The notes under the pieces were generated by a model. It worked only from the letters and a program-made list of their open reading frames with translations, had not been told where the DNA came from and ran no database searches. A stretch of 37,304 bases of DNA, taken from a virus. This document shows, one piece after another, positions 22,991 to 30,672 of the stretch. The translations under genes and the position numbers were made by a program. How positions within the stretch are numbered: position 1 is the first letter of the stretch; every line of letters begins with the position of its first letter. The stretch covers positions 1 through 37,304 of IMG/VR virus record IMGVR_UViG_3300044631_003111; one strand, 5' to 3'.

Positions 22991-23794
22991 ATGACAAACA
23001 CACAACTCGTCCCAGTTGGGGACATGCAGACCATGGCGGGAGCATTCGCCAAATCGGGACTCTTCGGAGTCAAAACATCGGATCAAGCATTGGCCTTGAT
23101 GCTGGTGGCGCAGGCGGAGGGCAGGCACCCGGGCTCGGTGGCCAGCGACTACCACATCATCCAGGGGCGGGCGGCGCTGAAAAGTGACGCGATGCTGGCG
23201 AGGTTTCAGCAGGCCGGCGGGCGGGTGGAGTGGCATGACCACACGAACGAAAAAGTCTCAGCCACCTTTTCGCACCCGCAGGGCGGCAGCCTCCGCATCG
23301 ACTGGGACATGGCCCGGGCGAAGGCGGCGGGGCTGGGCGGGAAGGACAACTGGAAAAGCTATCCGCGCCAGATGCTGCGGGCGAGGGTCATCAGCGAAGG
23401 TGTGCGGGCGGTTTTCCCCGCGGTGCTGAATGGCATGTATGCGCCGGAAGAGGTGCAGGAATTCTCGCCGCAGCGGGTGACGGTTTACGACTCGCGCATT
23501 GAGTCGGTGAATGCGGAGCTGCAAGCCCTGCCGGCGCCGGTCTCTGTAGAGCCGGTATCGATTAACGATACTTTGCGGGACCGCGACCGGCTGGAGGATT
23601 TTGCGGCGGCGTTTGCCGGGAAGGAAGCAGAGGTGGAGGCGTTCCTCATCGCCCGCAAGCAAATCGAACCCGGCCACACTTGGCGCGTCGCGGCCGAGTA
23701 TTTCGAGGAGCGGGTGGCTGGGAAGATTCCAGCATTCCTGCAAGCGGTCGCCGAATTCAGCAAACAGCAGCAACCGGAGGCGAAGGCCGCCTGA
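22991..23794 (+). CDS. RecT-like single-strand annealing protein
   Basis: 267 residues. The core (FAKSGLFGVKTSDQALALML, SDYHIIQGRAALKSDAMLAR, WKSYPRQMLRARVISEGVRA) has the pattern of RecT-family phage annealing proteins, which coat single strands and anneal complementary DNA. The C-terminal part (from about 210) is helical and less conserved. A PD-(D/E)XK nuclease and an SSB-like protein follow, a typical RecE/RecT-style recombination set. The ATG at 22991 follows an AT-rich run; an upstream frame extension lies over the previous gene and is unlikely. Confidence 0.8.
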   Translation: MTNTQLVPVGDMQTMAGAFAKSGLFGVKTSDQALALMLVAQAEGRHPGSVASDYHIIQGRAALKSDAMLARFQQAGGRVEWHDHTNEKVSATFSHPQGGSLRIDWDMARAKAAGLGGKDNWKSYPRQMLRARVISEGVRAVFPAVLNGMYAPEEVQEFSPQRVTVYDSRIESVNAELQALPAPVSVEPVSINDTLRDRDRLEDFAAAFAGKEAEVEAFLIARKQIEPGHTWRVAAEYFEERVAGKIPAFLQAVAEFSKQQQPEAKAA

Positions 23795-23795
23795 C

Positions 23796-24311
23796 ATGGA
23801 CGGGGATTTGGAGGCGTTTGTGCGGCAGATGCCGGACGGCAGCTACGCCCTGCGTCTCCAGCCCCTGACCTTCGCCGACGCCCGCACGGGGTTTGGTTTT
23901 CCGAGCCTGCGGGAGTTTGACACGGCACTCAACACAGCACTCAAAAAATATGCACCACGCAAAAGAAAATTCGGCCGATACGGGAAAGCCCGTCATTCGC
24001 CACAGCACACTGCCGAAACTGGCGGCGTGCCCGAAGTATCTTCCGAAGTCGGGGCCGGTGGGTCCGGCGGCGGAGAGGGGAACGCGGATGGATGCGGCGA
24101 TCCGCAGGGCATTGGAGGGCGACCGCTCCCTGCTGGAGGGATTGACACCGGAGGACAAGGGGCCGGCGGAGTGGGCGGTCGCCCTGTTGCAGAGCTACAA
24201 GATGACGGGGGAGCTGGAGACGCGGGAGGAATACCTGGCCATGCATACGCCGGGCATCAGCCATGTGGGGACGGCGGATGTGCTCAACCGGAAGTTGCAA
24301 TGGGTCGCTGA
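23796..24311 (+). CDS. Hypothetical protein overlapping the nuclease gene; 3' extent doubtful
   Basis: The ATG is next to the RecT-like stop. The first ~60 residues look like real protein (EAFVRQMPDGSYALRLQPLT, FPSLREFDTALNTAL). After about 23,980 the frame becomes almost pure Gly, Ala and Pro, because a different frame encodes the nuclease. The gene therefore either has a low-complexity tail running 361 bases into the nuclease gene, or the functional part ends sooner through an unseen frame change. It could be a RecT-linked accessory. Only the N-terminal part is well supported. Confidence 0.5.
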   Translation: MDGDLEAFVRQMPDGSYALRLQPLTFADARTGFGFPSLREFDTALNTALKKYAPRKRKFGRYGKARHSPQHTAETGGVPEVSSEVGAGGSGGGEGNADGCGDPQGIGGRPLPAGGIDTGGQGAGGVGGRPVAELQDDGGAGDAGGIPGHAYAGHQPCGDGGCAQPEVAMGR

Positions 24312-25017
24312 CATTAAGACCGGCCAGCTTCGCGACTACTACCACCAGCTTGCCGCTTACGCCCTCGCCTGCATGGAGCGGACCTTTGCCCAAGATTGGA
24401 CCGGCCATGTGGTCTACACGGACCACAAGAAGGTCGTCAGCTACATCTTCGAATACGCCGAGGCGAAGCGGGCGATTGAGACCGTGCTGGCCGAGGTGCG
24501 GGATCCGAACTCGCAGCCGCGGGCGTGTGACTACTGCGACTGGTGCGCCAGAAAAGACACCTGCCCCGCGGTGGTGAAGCCGGTGGAGGATGGGTTGGCG
24601 GTGGTCTACACCCCGCGTGCGACTCTCTCGGAGATGCGGGAGAGACTTTTCGGCGACCTCCGCATGCTGGCCGAATTCGCGGCGCAGTGGAAGGCGGTGG
24701 AGAAGGAAATCGCCGAGCCTGCTTTGGAAAAAATCCGCGAGATGCTGGAAGCCGGCGAACAGGTGCCGGGTTGGAAACTCTCGAAGACCGCGCCCAGCGA
24801 ATACTACGACGCGGACGGCATCCTGTGGGTGGCCAAGGAAGCCTCGGCGCCGCTGGAGGGACTCATCGAGGCGATGGGCGGGAAAATGGGTTCGGCCAAA
24901 TTCGCAGCCTGGGCGGGTTCGCTCGGCGTCCAACCCCTCACCTCACACATCCGCACGGGCAAACCGACCACACGACTTTTGCAAGACCGCAAGAAACAGA
25001 AAGCACTCGCGAACTAA
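23950..25017 (+). CDS. Fe-S PD-(D/E)XK nuclease (Cas4/AddB-like)
   Basis: 355 residues from the ATG at 23950. Nuclease motifs are AERGTRMDAA (about 41-50), HVGTADVL (Asp110), WVADIKTG (Asp121, Lys123) and the Q-box HQLAAYALAC. One Cys (Cys27, LAACPKY) and a C-terminal cluster CDYCDWCARKDTC (Cys193, 196, 199, 205) make an iron-sulfur 'staple' as in Cas4 and AddB. The C-terminal ~100 residues are an extra helical domain. With the RecT-like protein and SSB it probably resects DNA ends for phage recombination. The gene continues past the overlap in its own frame to a stop five bases before the SSB-like gene. Confidence 0.85.
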   Translation: MHHAKENSADTGKPVIRHSTLPKLAACPKYLPKSGPVGPAAERGTRMDAAIRRALEGDRSLLEGLTPEDKGPAEWAVALLQSYKMTGELETREEYLAMHTPGISHVGTADVLNRKLQWVADIKTGQLRDYYHQLAAYALACMERTFAQDWTGHVVYTDHKKVVSYIFEYAEAKRAIETVLAEVRDPNSQPRACDYCDWCARKDTCPAVVKPVEDGLAVVYTPRATLSEMRERLFGDLRMLAEFAAQWKAVEKEIAEPALEKIREMLEAGEQVPGWKLSKTAPSEYYDADGILWVAKEASAPLEGLIEAMGGKMGSAKFAAWAGSLGVQPLTSHIRTGKPTTRLLQDRKKQKALAN

Positions 25018-25020
25018 TTT

Positions 25021-25509
25021 ATGAACAAACCAGAAAAGCAGTATGTCAACGCTGAGGGGAAATACCTCGCGAAAGTCAAGCAACCCGGCAACGGGTGGCT
25101 GGGAGAAACCAGCTCGGGCAAGCAGTTCATCCGCGTGCCGCTCATCATCACCGACGAGGGGCCGCAGAAGGACCGCGAGGTGGTGTGGCAGGGATACCTG
25201 ACCGAGGCCGCCGAGGAGCGGACATTCAAGACGCTCAACGAACTCTTCGGGCTGGGCTGGACATTCGACTCCCTCTTTGCCGGCAAGGTGAGTTGGGCCG
25301 GGGCGCTGGTCTCGGTGACGGTCACCGCCGAGGAATACAACGGCGAGACCCGCTACAAGGCGAAGTGGATCAACCCGCCGAGCAAGAAGGCGGATGTGGA
25401 GGAGGACGAGGTGGCCGGTTGGGACAAGAAGCTCGCCGCCATCCGCGGGACCGCGCCGGCGCCGACCATGAAGACCAAAACCGAGGACGGCGACGACATC
25501 CCGTTCTGA
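25021..25509 (+). CDS. Single-stranded DNA-binding-like protein
   Basis: 162 residues. A beta-rich OB-like core (residues about 10-120) is followed by an acidic C-terminus ending in DGDDIPF, the hallmark SSB tip that recruits partner enzymes. The core is not a classic SSB sequence, so a phage-specific family is likely. It lies directly after the Fe-S nuclease in the recombination cluster. It should coat single-stranded DNA during replication and recombination. The tip motif is the main evidence. Confidence 0.7.
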   Translation: MNKPEKQYVNAEGKYLAKVKQPGNGWLGETSSGKQFIRVPLIITDEGPQKDREVVWQGYLTEAAEERTFKTLNELFGLGWTFDSLFAGKVSWAGALVSVTVTAEEYNGETRYKAKWINPPSKKADVEEDEVAGWDKKLAAIRGTAPAPTMKTKTEDGDDIPF

Positions 25510-25512
25510 CCT

Positions 25513-25797
25513 GTGAAGGCGATCCTCAAATACGAACTGCCGGAGGAGATGCACGAGCATTCCTATGCCCTCGCCGGGTTGGATGCGCTGCTGTTGATTG
25601 ACAACCTGTTGTCTGAAATCCGCAGCGAGTTGAACCACCACGGCGGGCAACTGCATGAGTGGCAGGCCGAGGTTTACAACGACAGCACCAATCATTTCGA
25701 AAGACGCAAGGTGACGGCGTGCCAATACACGCTCGAGCGGGTGCGGGACTTGGTGCTGGAATGGCGGCAGGAGCGCCGGCTGCCGGAGTTGGCATGA
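25513..25797 (+). CDS. Hypothetical early protein
   Basis: 94 residues starting at GTG (25513), four bases after the SSB-like stop. It is mainly helical and acidic (LPEEMHEHSYALAGLDALL, LERVRDLVLEWRQERR). It resembles small proteins of phage replication clusters but no family is recognised. Its stop overlaps the next start by four bases, so it is part of the same operon. Confidence 0.55.
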   Translation: MKAILKYELPEEMHEHSYALAGLDALLLIDNLLSEIRSELNHHGGQLHEWQAEVYNDSTNHFERRKVTACQYTLERVRDLVLEWRQERRLPELA

Positions 25798-26036
25798 AGA
25801 TTGTGGATATGCTCACCGCTTTGAAGGCCGCGCCGTTTAGGTGTCCCGCCTGTGATGTGGAGTGGCAGGACCACCCGGGCATCGGCGTGACCTGTGCCGA
25901 GCGGGGGGAACTCTACGAGGCGCTGGAGGCGGTGCTGCCGTATTGCCGGCCGCCCATCGACAAGGGGATTGACGAGAATGTGGAATACTTGCGCCGGATG
26001 GCGCGGGCGCAGAAGGCGCTGAAGGAGATGGCATGA
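25794..26036 (+). CDS. Small protein with CxxC motif
   Basis: 80 residues. An FRCPACDVEW segment near residues 15-25 gives one CPAC motif and a further Cys lies at VTCAERG, so metal binding is possible. A helical C-terminus follows (DENVEYLRRMARAQKALKEM). It overlaps both neighbours by four bases. No known family is recognised. Confidence 0.55.
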   Translation: MKIVDMLTALKAAPFRCPACDVEWQDHPGIGVTCAERGELYEALEAVLPYCRPPIDKGIDENVEYLRRMARAQKALKEMA

Positions 26037-26482
26037 CGATCCTCGCCATCGACCCTGGAACTACGGATTCGGCGTTTGTCCTGTGGGACGGTGCTCGCGT
26101 GATCGATGCCGCCCATTGGCCGAATGCGGACATCCGCCAGGTGCTGATCGGGCGGGAGTATGATTTGTGCGCCTGTGAGATGATTGCCAGCTACGGCATG
26201 GCGGTGGGCAGGGAGGTTTTCGAAACCTGCGTGTGGATCGGGCGCTTCGCTGAGATCGCCCGCCAGCCGGTGCAGCTCGTCTACCGGCGGGATGTGAAGC
26301 TCCACCTGTGCCACTCGCCGCGGGCGAAGGATGCCAATGTGCGGCAGGCGCTCATCGACCGCCTCGGGCCGCAGGGGACGAAGAAAAACCCGGGGCCGAC
26401 CTACGGCATGAAGAGCCACCTATGGGCGGCGTTGGCTGTTGGCGTGTATGCGATGGACAAGGTCGTGAGGGAGGAAAGGTGA
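26033..26482 (+). CDS. RuvC-like Holliday-junction resolvase family protein
   Basis: 149 residues with an RNase H-like fold signature: ILAIDPGTTDSAF (Asp7), DLCACEMIASYG (Glu49) and a distal Asp/His region (RAKDANVRQALID, Asp100; MKSHLWAALAVG). This fits the phage RuvC-like resolvase or nuclease superfamily, which cuts branched DNA. The final catalytic Asp of classic RuvC is not obvious, so activity needs testing. It sits between the SSB/nuclease genes and the methyltransferase in the replication cluster. Confidence 0.7.
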   Translation: MTILAIDPGTTDSAFVLWDGARVIDAAHWPNADIRQVLIGREYDLCACEMIASYGMAVGREVFETCVWIGRFAEIARQPVQLVYRRDVKLHLCHSPRAKDANVRQALIDRLGPQGTKKNPGPTYGMKSHLWAALAVGVYAMDKVVREER

Positions 26483-27880
26483 ATGTGGATACTCCCAAAA
26501 CAATTACACACCTCGGACTTTGTGCCGGATACGGCGGCATTGAGATTGGACTGCACCGAGTTATCCGAAATCTGCGCACGGTCGCTCTTTGCGAGATCGA
26601 AGCCTTCGCCTGCGCGAACTTGGTCAGCAAAATGGAAGCGGGACTCATGGACGCAGCACCTATCTGGACGGATCTTAAATCCTTCCCATGGGCAGAGTTT
26701 CGTGACCGCGTGGACATCCTCACTGGGGGTTATCCCTGCCAGCCCTTCAGCGCAGCCGGAAAGCGCCTCGGCACCGAAGACCCACGGCACCTCTGGCCCT
26801 TTATCGCAGACGGAATTCGACTTCTTCAACCCCGCATTTGCTTTTTCGAGAATGTCGAAGGCCACATCTCCCTCGGACTCCGAGAAGTCATTGGAGAGCT
26901 GGAATCAATCGGTTACCAGACGGCGTGGGGAATATTCTCTGCGGCTGAAGTCGGCGCGCCTCACCAGAGAAAGCGGGTCTTCATCTTGGCCTACGATAAG
27001 AGCCAGCGAATACAAGGACACTGGGCCGATTGGCTCCAAGAGTCACGACCACATGCTGGGCAAGGGCTACCTCTGCGCGGTGGTGACGCAGGATGCGGCG
27101 AATTGGCTGACGCCTCAATCGGGAGATGTGACTGGCAGCACGCAGGAAGCCGTAGTGATGTGGGCCAATGGGCAACGCCCCAAGACATCCGATCAGAGGC
27201 TACGCACCCAAGTTGCTGCGGAGCAACTCAAGTATGGCCAAGCCGCCCCGGCCAACCCCAGCACGGATGGGAGCCGCCAAGGGTTGTGGCCGACAGCAAG
27301 AAGCCTGGATGGAATGGTGAGCGAGTCTTTGGGGACTTGGGAGGCGAGGAGGATCAGGAAAGCTGCGGAGGGGATCAATTTACATCGACCCCTACCGATT
27401 GCGGTGATGCAGGAGCAATTTCCAACGCCGAGAGCTTGCGACTGGAAGAGCAGTCCCGATGCGGACAGCAACATCAAGAGGATGGCCAGCGGACAAGCAA
27501 CATTGGGCGAGTTTGTTCATGCGAAGGAGAAGCAATGGCGAACCCCGTCCGTAGCAGAGGAGAAGAACCAGAACACCTCGACGCAAATCTACCTACAGAA
27601 TCAAGTTGGTGCGACTCCGAAAGCGTGGGCAACGCCGCAACTTCAAGACGGCCACAACATCAACCAAGATTCAACGACCCACAAAACGATCCCTGCACAA
27701 CTGACCAAAATGAACATGGCGGGCAAACTCAACCCCCGCTGGGTGGAGACGCTGATGGGCCTGCCGGTGGGCTGGGTTATGCCGAGCTGTGCGTCACCTG
27801 TGACAATCGCACCGACGAACTGCGCCTCCTCGGCAATGGAGTTGTGCCAGCAACAGCAGAACGAGCTTTTCGAATTTTAA
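26483..27880 (+). CDS. Overprinted 465-codon ORF inside the methyltransferase gene
   Basis: An open frame in +1 register from ATG 26483, two bases before the methyltransferase GTG, within the same ATGTG. The purine tract at 26471-26479 serves both starts. The ORF carries six W/F-x-T-x words in one frame at 26987, 27104, 27287, 27419, 27536 and 27626 (WPTI, WLTP, WPTA, FPTP, WRTP, WATP) and ends with LNPRWVETLMGLPVGW. From memory, similar words occur in predicted phage proteins. Whether it is translated is unknown; it may also be a by-product of conserved DNA in the methyltransferase. Confidence 0.35.
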   Translation: MWILPKQLHTSDFVPDTAALRLDCTELSEICARSLFARSKPSPARTWSAKWKRDSWTQHLSGRILNPSHGQSFVTAWTSSLGVIPASPSAQPESASAPKTHGTSGPLSQTEFDFFNPAFAFSRMSKATSPSDSEKSLESWNQSVTRRRGEYSLRLKSARLTRESGSSSWPTIRASEYKDTGPIGSKSHDHMLGKGYLCAVVTQDAANWLTPQSGDVTGSTQEAVVMWANGQRPKTSDQRLRTQVAAEQLKYGQAAPANPSTDGSRQGLWPTARSLDGMVSESLGTWEARRIRKAAEGINLHRPLPIAVMQEQFPTPRACDWKSSPDADSNIKRMASGQATLGEFVHAKEKQWRTPSVAEEKNQNTSTQIYLQNQVGATPKAWATPQLQDGHNINQDSTTHKTIPAQLTKMNMAGKLNPRWVETLMGLPVGWVMPSCASPVTIAPTNCASSAMELCQQQQNELFEF

Positions 27881-27903
27881 TAGAAGAACTGACAAACACA
27901 TGA
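26485..27903 (+). CDS. C5-cytosine DNA methyltransferase
   Basis: About 472 residues from GTG 26485 (GTG 26479 is an alternative). Motif I is LCAGYGGIEIGL, motif IV GGYPCQPFSAAGK with the catalytic Cys, motif VI ENVEG, motif VIII QRKRVFI and motif X LLGNGVVPATAERAF. The enzyme transfers a methyl group from SAM to cytosine, probably to evade host restriction or mark phage DNA. The long segment between VIII and X (27,000-27,770) should be the target-recognition part and contains repeated [A/G/S][D/N]-type words (LADAS, VADSK, ISNAE, MANPV). A second frame is open across nearly the whole gene; see the separate entry. Confidence 0.85.
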   Translation: MDTPKTITHLGLCAGYGGIEIGLHRVIRNLRTVALCEIEAFACANLVSKMEAGLMDAAPIWTDLKSFPWAEFRDRVDILTGGYPCQPFSAAGKRLGTEDPRHLWPFIADGIRLLQPRICFFENVEGHISLGLREVIGELESIGYQTAWGIFSAAEVGAPHQRKRVFILAYDKSQRIQGHWADWLQESRPHAGQGLPLRGGDAGCGELADASIGRCDWQHAGSRSDVGQWATPQDIRSEATHPSCCGATQVWPSRPGQPQHGWEPPRVVADSKKPGWNGERVFGDLGGEEDQESCGGDQFTSTPTDCGDAGAISNAESLRLEEQSRCGQQHQEDGQRTSNIGRVCSCEGEAMANPVRSRGEEPEHLDANLPTESSWCDSESVGNAATSRRPQHQPRFNDPQNDPCTTDQNEHGGQTQPPLGGDADGPAGGLGYAELCVTCDNRTDELRLLGNGVVPATAERAFRILIEELTNT

Positions 27904-28175
27904 AAACCAACAAAAAGAAACAGAAGGTGCAGCTCGTCGAGCGGCACAACCCCGAGTGCGAGAATGAGTTTTTGAGGTTCCAATTTGGAATCGAGACGCT
28001 CCGCAGCCTGCGCCGGCCGGTGTATGCGGGGCGAGTGGTCGTGGGGGATGAGAGCACCAAGGCGTTCGGCACGGTGTTCCACTTGCTGGGGTGGTCTTCG
28101 GACAAGGCGCGGGCGTTGCGAATGGCGAAGGATGCCCTGGAACGACTGCAAGACGGGGTAGTGGAGCAGGGGTGA
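27900..28175 (+). CDS. Hypothetical early protein
   Basis: 91 residues, basic N-terminus (MKTNKKKQKVQLVERHN), then mixed helix and strand (FQFGIETLRSLRRPVYAG, LGWSSDKARALRMAKDALER). The ATG overlaps the methyltransferase stop. No motif identifies its function. It may be an accessory to the methyltransferase or the helicase that follows 34 bases downstream. Confidence 0.55.
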   Translation: MKTNKKKQKVQLVERHNPECENEFLRFQFGIETLRSLRRPVYAGRVVVGDESTKAFGTVFHLLGWSSDKARALRMAKDALERLQDGVVEQG

Positions 28176-28209
28176 GGATTTTAAACCCATCGAAATCGAC
28201 GGAATAAGA

Positions 28210-29697
28210 ATGACCGCCAAACTCTCGCACCCGGAAAAGGAAAGCGCCGTCGTGGGCTACATCGGAGCCCGCGGGTTCGATGGGGTGCCGAACGAGGCGG
28301 TGATCGAGCCGGAGACATTTACCTCGACGCTGCATGGGATATTCTATGCGGCGGCGCTGAACCTGCGGCACCGCGGGCGCCCGGTCTCGGTGGTGACGAT
28401 CCTCGAGGAGGTGGAGAAGAACAGCTATTGGCTGGAACTGGCGGGACGGGTGGCGAAGGACGCCGGCAAGCCGGACTGGCGGGATGAGCTGCTGCTGGGG
28501 AATGATGCCCTCCAATACAACCCGCAGGGCGGGCAGATCATCGGCGAGTTTTTAAGTGACATCGCGGAGGCTGCGGCGGCGCGGAAGGCGACGAAGATAG
28601 GGCAGGCGCTGGTGGATGGGCAGGTGGCGCCGGAAGAGGCGGCGAAGGCGCTCCAGAAGCTGCGGGCGGTGAGGGGTTCGGGCGTGGAGCGGCACACGAT
28701 CAAGGGGCTCTTCGCTTTCGAGCCGAAGGCGGATCCGAGCACGCTCTTGGGGAACCGCTGGGTGTGCAAGGGCGGGCAGCTGCTGCTGGTGGGTCAGTCG
28801 GGCGTGGGCAAGTCGTCGCTCACAGTGCAGGCGGCGATGACCTGGGCGCTGGGGTTGCCGTTTTTTGGAATCAAGCCGGCGCGGCCGCTCAAGAGTCTCT
28901 ACATACAGGCGGAGAACGACGAGGGCGACATGGCGGAGATCGTGCAGGGGGTGATGTCGTATGTGGTGGCGCACTCGGGCATGCCGCAGGACGAGGCGTT
29001 GCGGATGCTCAACGAGAATCTGGAGTTCGTGCGGGTGACGGCGGCCGCGGGCGAGGAATTCGGCGCGGTGGTGCGGGACCTGGTGCGGGAGCGGTCGGTG
29101 GACCTTGTCTTCGGCGATCCGCTGCTCTCGTTTGTGGGGGATGATATTTCGCAGCAGTCGGTGGCGAGCAGGTTCCTGCGCGGTGTGCTGAATCCCATCG
29201 CTTTTGAAAATGGCTTCGCGTGGGTTTGGAGCCACCACACCGGCAAGCCGCAGAGTGACAGCAAGGCCCGGGCGCATTGGAACGCGAATGACTACGCCTA
29301 TATCGGGCTGGGATCCAGCGAACTGACCAACTGGGCGCGTGCTATCGCTGTGCTCCAGACGACCAAAGAGGAAGGCACCTTCAAGCTCCTGCTGGCCAAG
29401 CGCGGCGGTCGCGCCGGTGTGGTGGACGAGCACCGCCTGCCGGTCACCACCCTCGTCCTCCAACACGCCGAGCAGGGGCTGCATTGGGAAGCAGGCAAGC
29501 TCGACGAGGAGGCCGAGCAGCCCGCGGGCGCCAAGGGCCATGCCGGCCGCAAGCATTCTCTGTCCGCTGCCGACCTCATCCAACTCAAGGCCGAGCACGC
29601 CGCACACACCGGACCAATGGGCGCCTTTATCTCCGCCATGAAGAAGAAATACGGCATCTCCAAATCGAAAATCTATGACGCCCTCCGCTCAAATTAA
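28210..29697 (+). CDS. Replicative helicase/ATPase (RepA/DnaB-like, AAA_25-type)
   Basis: 495 residues. An N-terminal helical domain (residues 1-155) resembles DnaB-N. The RecA-like ATPase has Walker A GQSGVGKS (195-202, VGQSGVGKSS) and a Walker B region VDLVFGDPLLSF. An SHHTGKP motif follows downstream, near the polymorphic loop. The C-terminal tail contains a helix-turn-helix-like stretch (AMKKKYGISKSKIYDALRS). This type unwinds DNA at phage or plasmid origins. An iteron-like repeat cluster follows directly after the stop, making an initiation role likely. The DNA switches from G-rich to C-rich coding strand within its last third. Confidence 0.85.
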   Translation: MTAKLSHPEKESAVVGYIGARGFDGVPNEAVIEPETFTSTLHGIFYAAALNLRHRGRPVSVVTILEEVEKNSYWLELAGRVAKDAGKPDWRDELLLGNDALQYNPQGGQIIGEFLSDIAEAAAARKATKIGQALVDGQVAPEEAAKALQKLRAVRGSGVERHTIKGLFAFEPKADPSTLLGNRWVCKGGQLLLVGQSGVGKSSLTVQAAMTWALGLPFFGIKPARPLKSLYIQAENDEGDMAEIVQGVMSYVVAHSGMPQDEALRMLNENLEFVRVTAAAGEEFGAVVRDLVRERSVDLVFGDPLLSFVGDDISQQSVASRFLRGVLNPIAFENGFAWVWSHHTGKPQSDSKARAHWNANDYAYIGLGSSELTNWARAIAVLQTTKEEGTFKLLLAKRGGRAGVVDEHRLPVTTLVLQHAEQGLHWEAGKLDEEAEQPAGAKGHAGRKHSLSAADLIQLKAEHAAHTGPMGAFISAMKKKYGISKSKIYDALRSN

Positions 29698-29698
29698 C

Positions 29699-29860
29699 TT
29701 GTCCAACAATTGTCCAGAAATGTGTCCAGAAATCGATTTTTGGACACGGCAGGGTTTGTCCAACAATCGTTGTCCAGAAATCCCCCTAAAGGGGGATGAT
29801 TCTGGACAAACATCGATTGGTTGGACTTCACCCCATGCCCCCAAGTTTGTCCAACAATTC
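29699..29860. repeat. Iteron-like repeat cluster, candidate replication origin
   Basis: Repeats of TTGTCCAACAAT (29699-29710, 29756-29767, and near 29846-29860) and TGTCCAGAAAT (29711-29721, 29771-29781, and GTCCAGAAATC at 29724-29734), with inverted copies near 29799-29811, occupy this stretch. A perfect 8-bp inverted repeat, ATCCCCCT-AA-AGGGGGAT, lies at 29780-29797. It directly follows the helicase gene, a usual place for iterons bound by an initiator. Origin function is inferred. No gene is called in 29698-29877. Confidence 0.6.
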
Positions 29861-29877
29861 TGAATTCTGGAAATCCC

Positions 29878-30672
29878 ATGAAACCCACACGCAAAGTCAA
29901 GAAGCTCGAAACACCATGGGCCTGCGCCGTCCGGCTCGCCGCTCATTTCAATGTGGCGCCTCAAACCGCCACCCAGTGGTTCGAGGTGGGCTGCCCCCAG
30001 ACATTCGACGAGGCCGTTGCCTGGAAGGAATCCCGCAACGAGGAAAACAAAATCCGCGCCGTCAACTCTGCCGGCCGCTCCAAGATCGAGAAGGCTCAGG
30101 CCGAAGCCAAGGAGACATCCCCGGACATCGACTGGTCTAAGTTGAGCACCGACATGGCCAACCTCTGCGACATCGTCGCCGAGCTCTATCTTGCGGGTCT
30201 AACTACCAGAAACATCCAAGAACGACTCGGGACACAGCAGGAAGTCGTCACACGCATCATCGCGAACCACCCCAAAACAAAAGACAAGGATAAGGAGGTC
30301 AGCGTGGACAAGTGGCGCACCATCCGCCGCCTCGCTCAGGACTCCGTCATCGACACCTTCCAAGACCCAGAGGCCCTCCGAAAACTCCGCCCTTCCGACC
30401 GCATCCTCGCCGCCGGCATCGCCCACGACAAGGTCAAGGACTCCGAAGGCCCCGCGCAGATCGCCATCAACATCAAGGCTAAAATCGACGCCATGTCCTA
30501 CGAGGAACTCATCAACTCCATCCCGAAGATGCCAGTCATCGAGGGTGAGTTTACGGCCGTGGAGACCAGTCCAGCCCCGCAGTCGCCCGAGTCAAAACCT
30601 GCTCCGCTCCCCCTAAAAAATGCCCCCGATTCTCAAGAGGACGACCCTGATGTTGAGACTGATAATGAGTAA
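29878..30672 (+). CDS. Terminase small-subunit-like DNA-binding protein
   Basis: 264 residues from ATG 29878; an upstream extension would run through the repeats. The N-terminus (RLAAHFNVAPQTATQWFEVG) is a helix-turn-helix as in small terminases, and a second HTH-like segment follows (YLAGLTTRNIQERLGTQQEV). The central region (LAQDSVIDTFQDPEALRKLR, LAAGIAHDKVKDSEG) is helical, and the C-terminus (from about 230) is acidic and low-complexity. It probably recognises the packaging site and works with TerL, 1 kb downstream. Iterons immediately upstream could also be its binding sites. Confidence 0.65.
   Translation: MKPTRKVKKLETPWACAVRLAAHFNVAPQTATQWFEVGCPQTFDEAVAWKESRNEENKIRAVNSAGRSKIEKAQAEAKETSPDIDWSKLSTDMANLCDIVAELYLAGLTTRNIQERLGTQQEVVTRIIANHPKTKDKDKEVSVDKWRTIRRLAQDSVIDTFQDPEALRKLRPSDRILAAGIAHDKVKDSEGPAQIAINIKAKIDAMSYEELINSIPKMPVIEGEFTAVETSPAPQSPESKPAPLPLKNAPDSQEDDPDVETDNE

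Noticed and set aside
29675-29863. Small ORF over the iteron region
   Set aside because: Its protein repeats (LSNN..CPE) merely translate the DNA repeats; no domain is visible and it overlaps two better genes.
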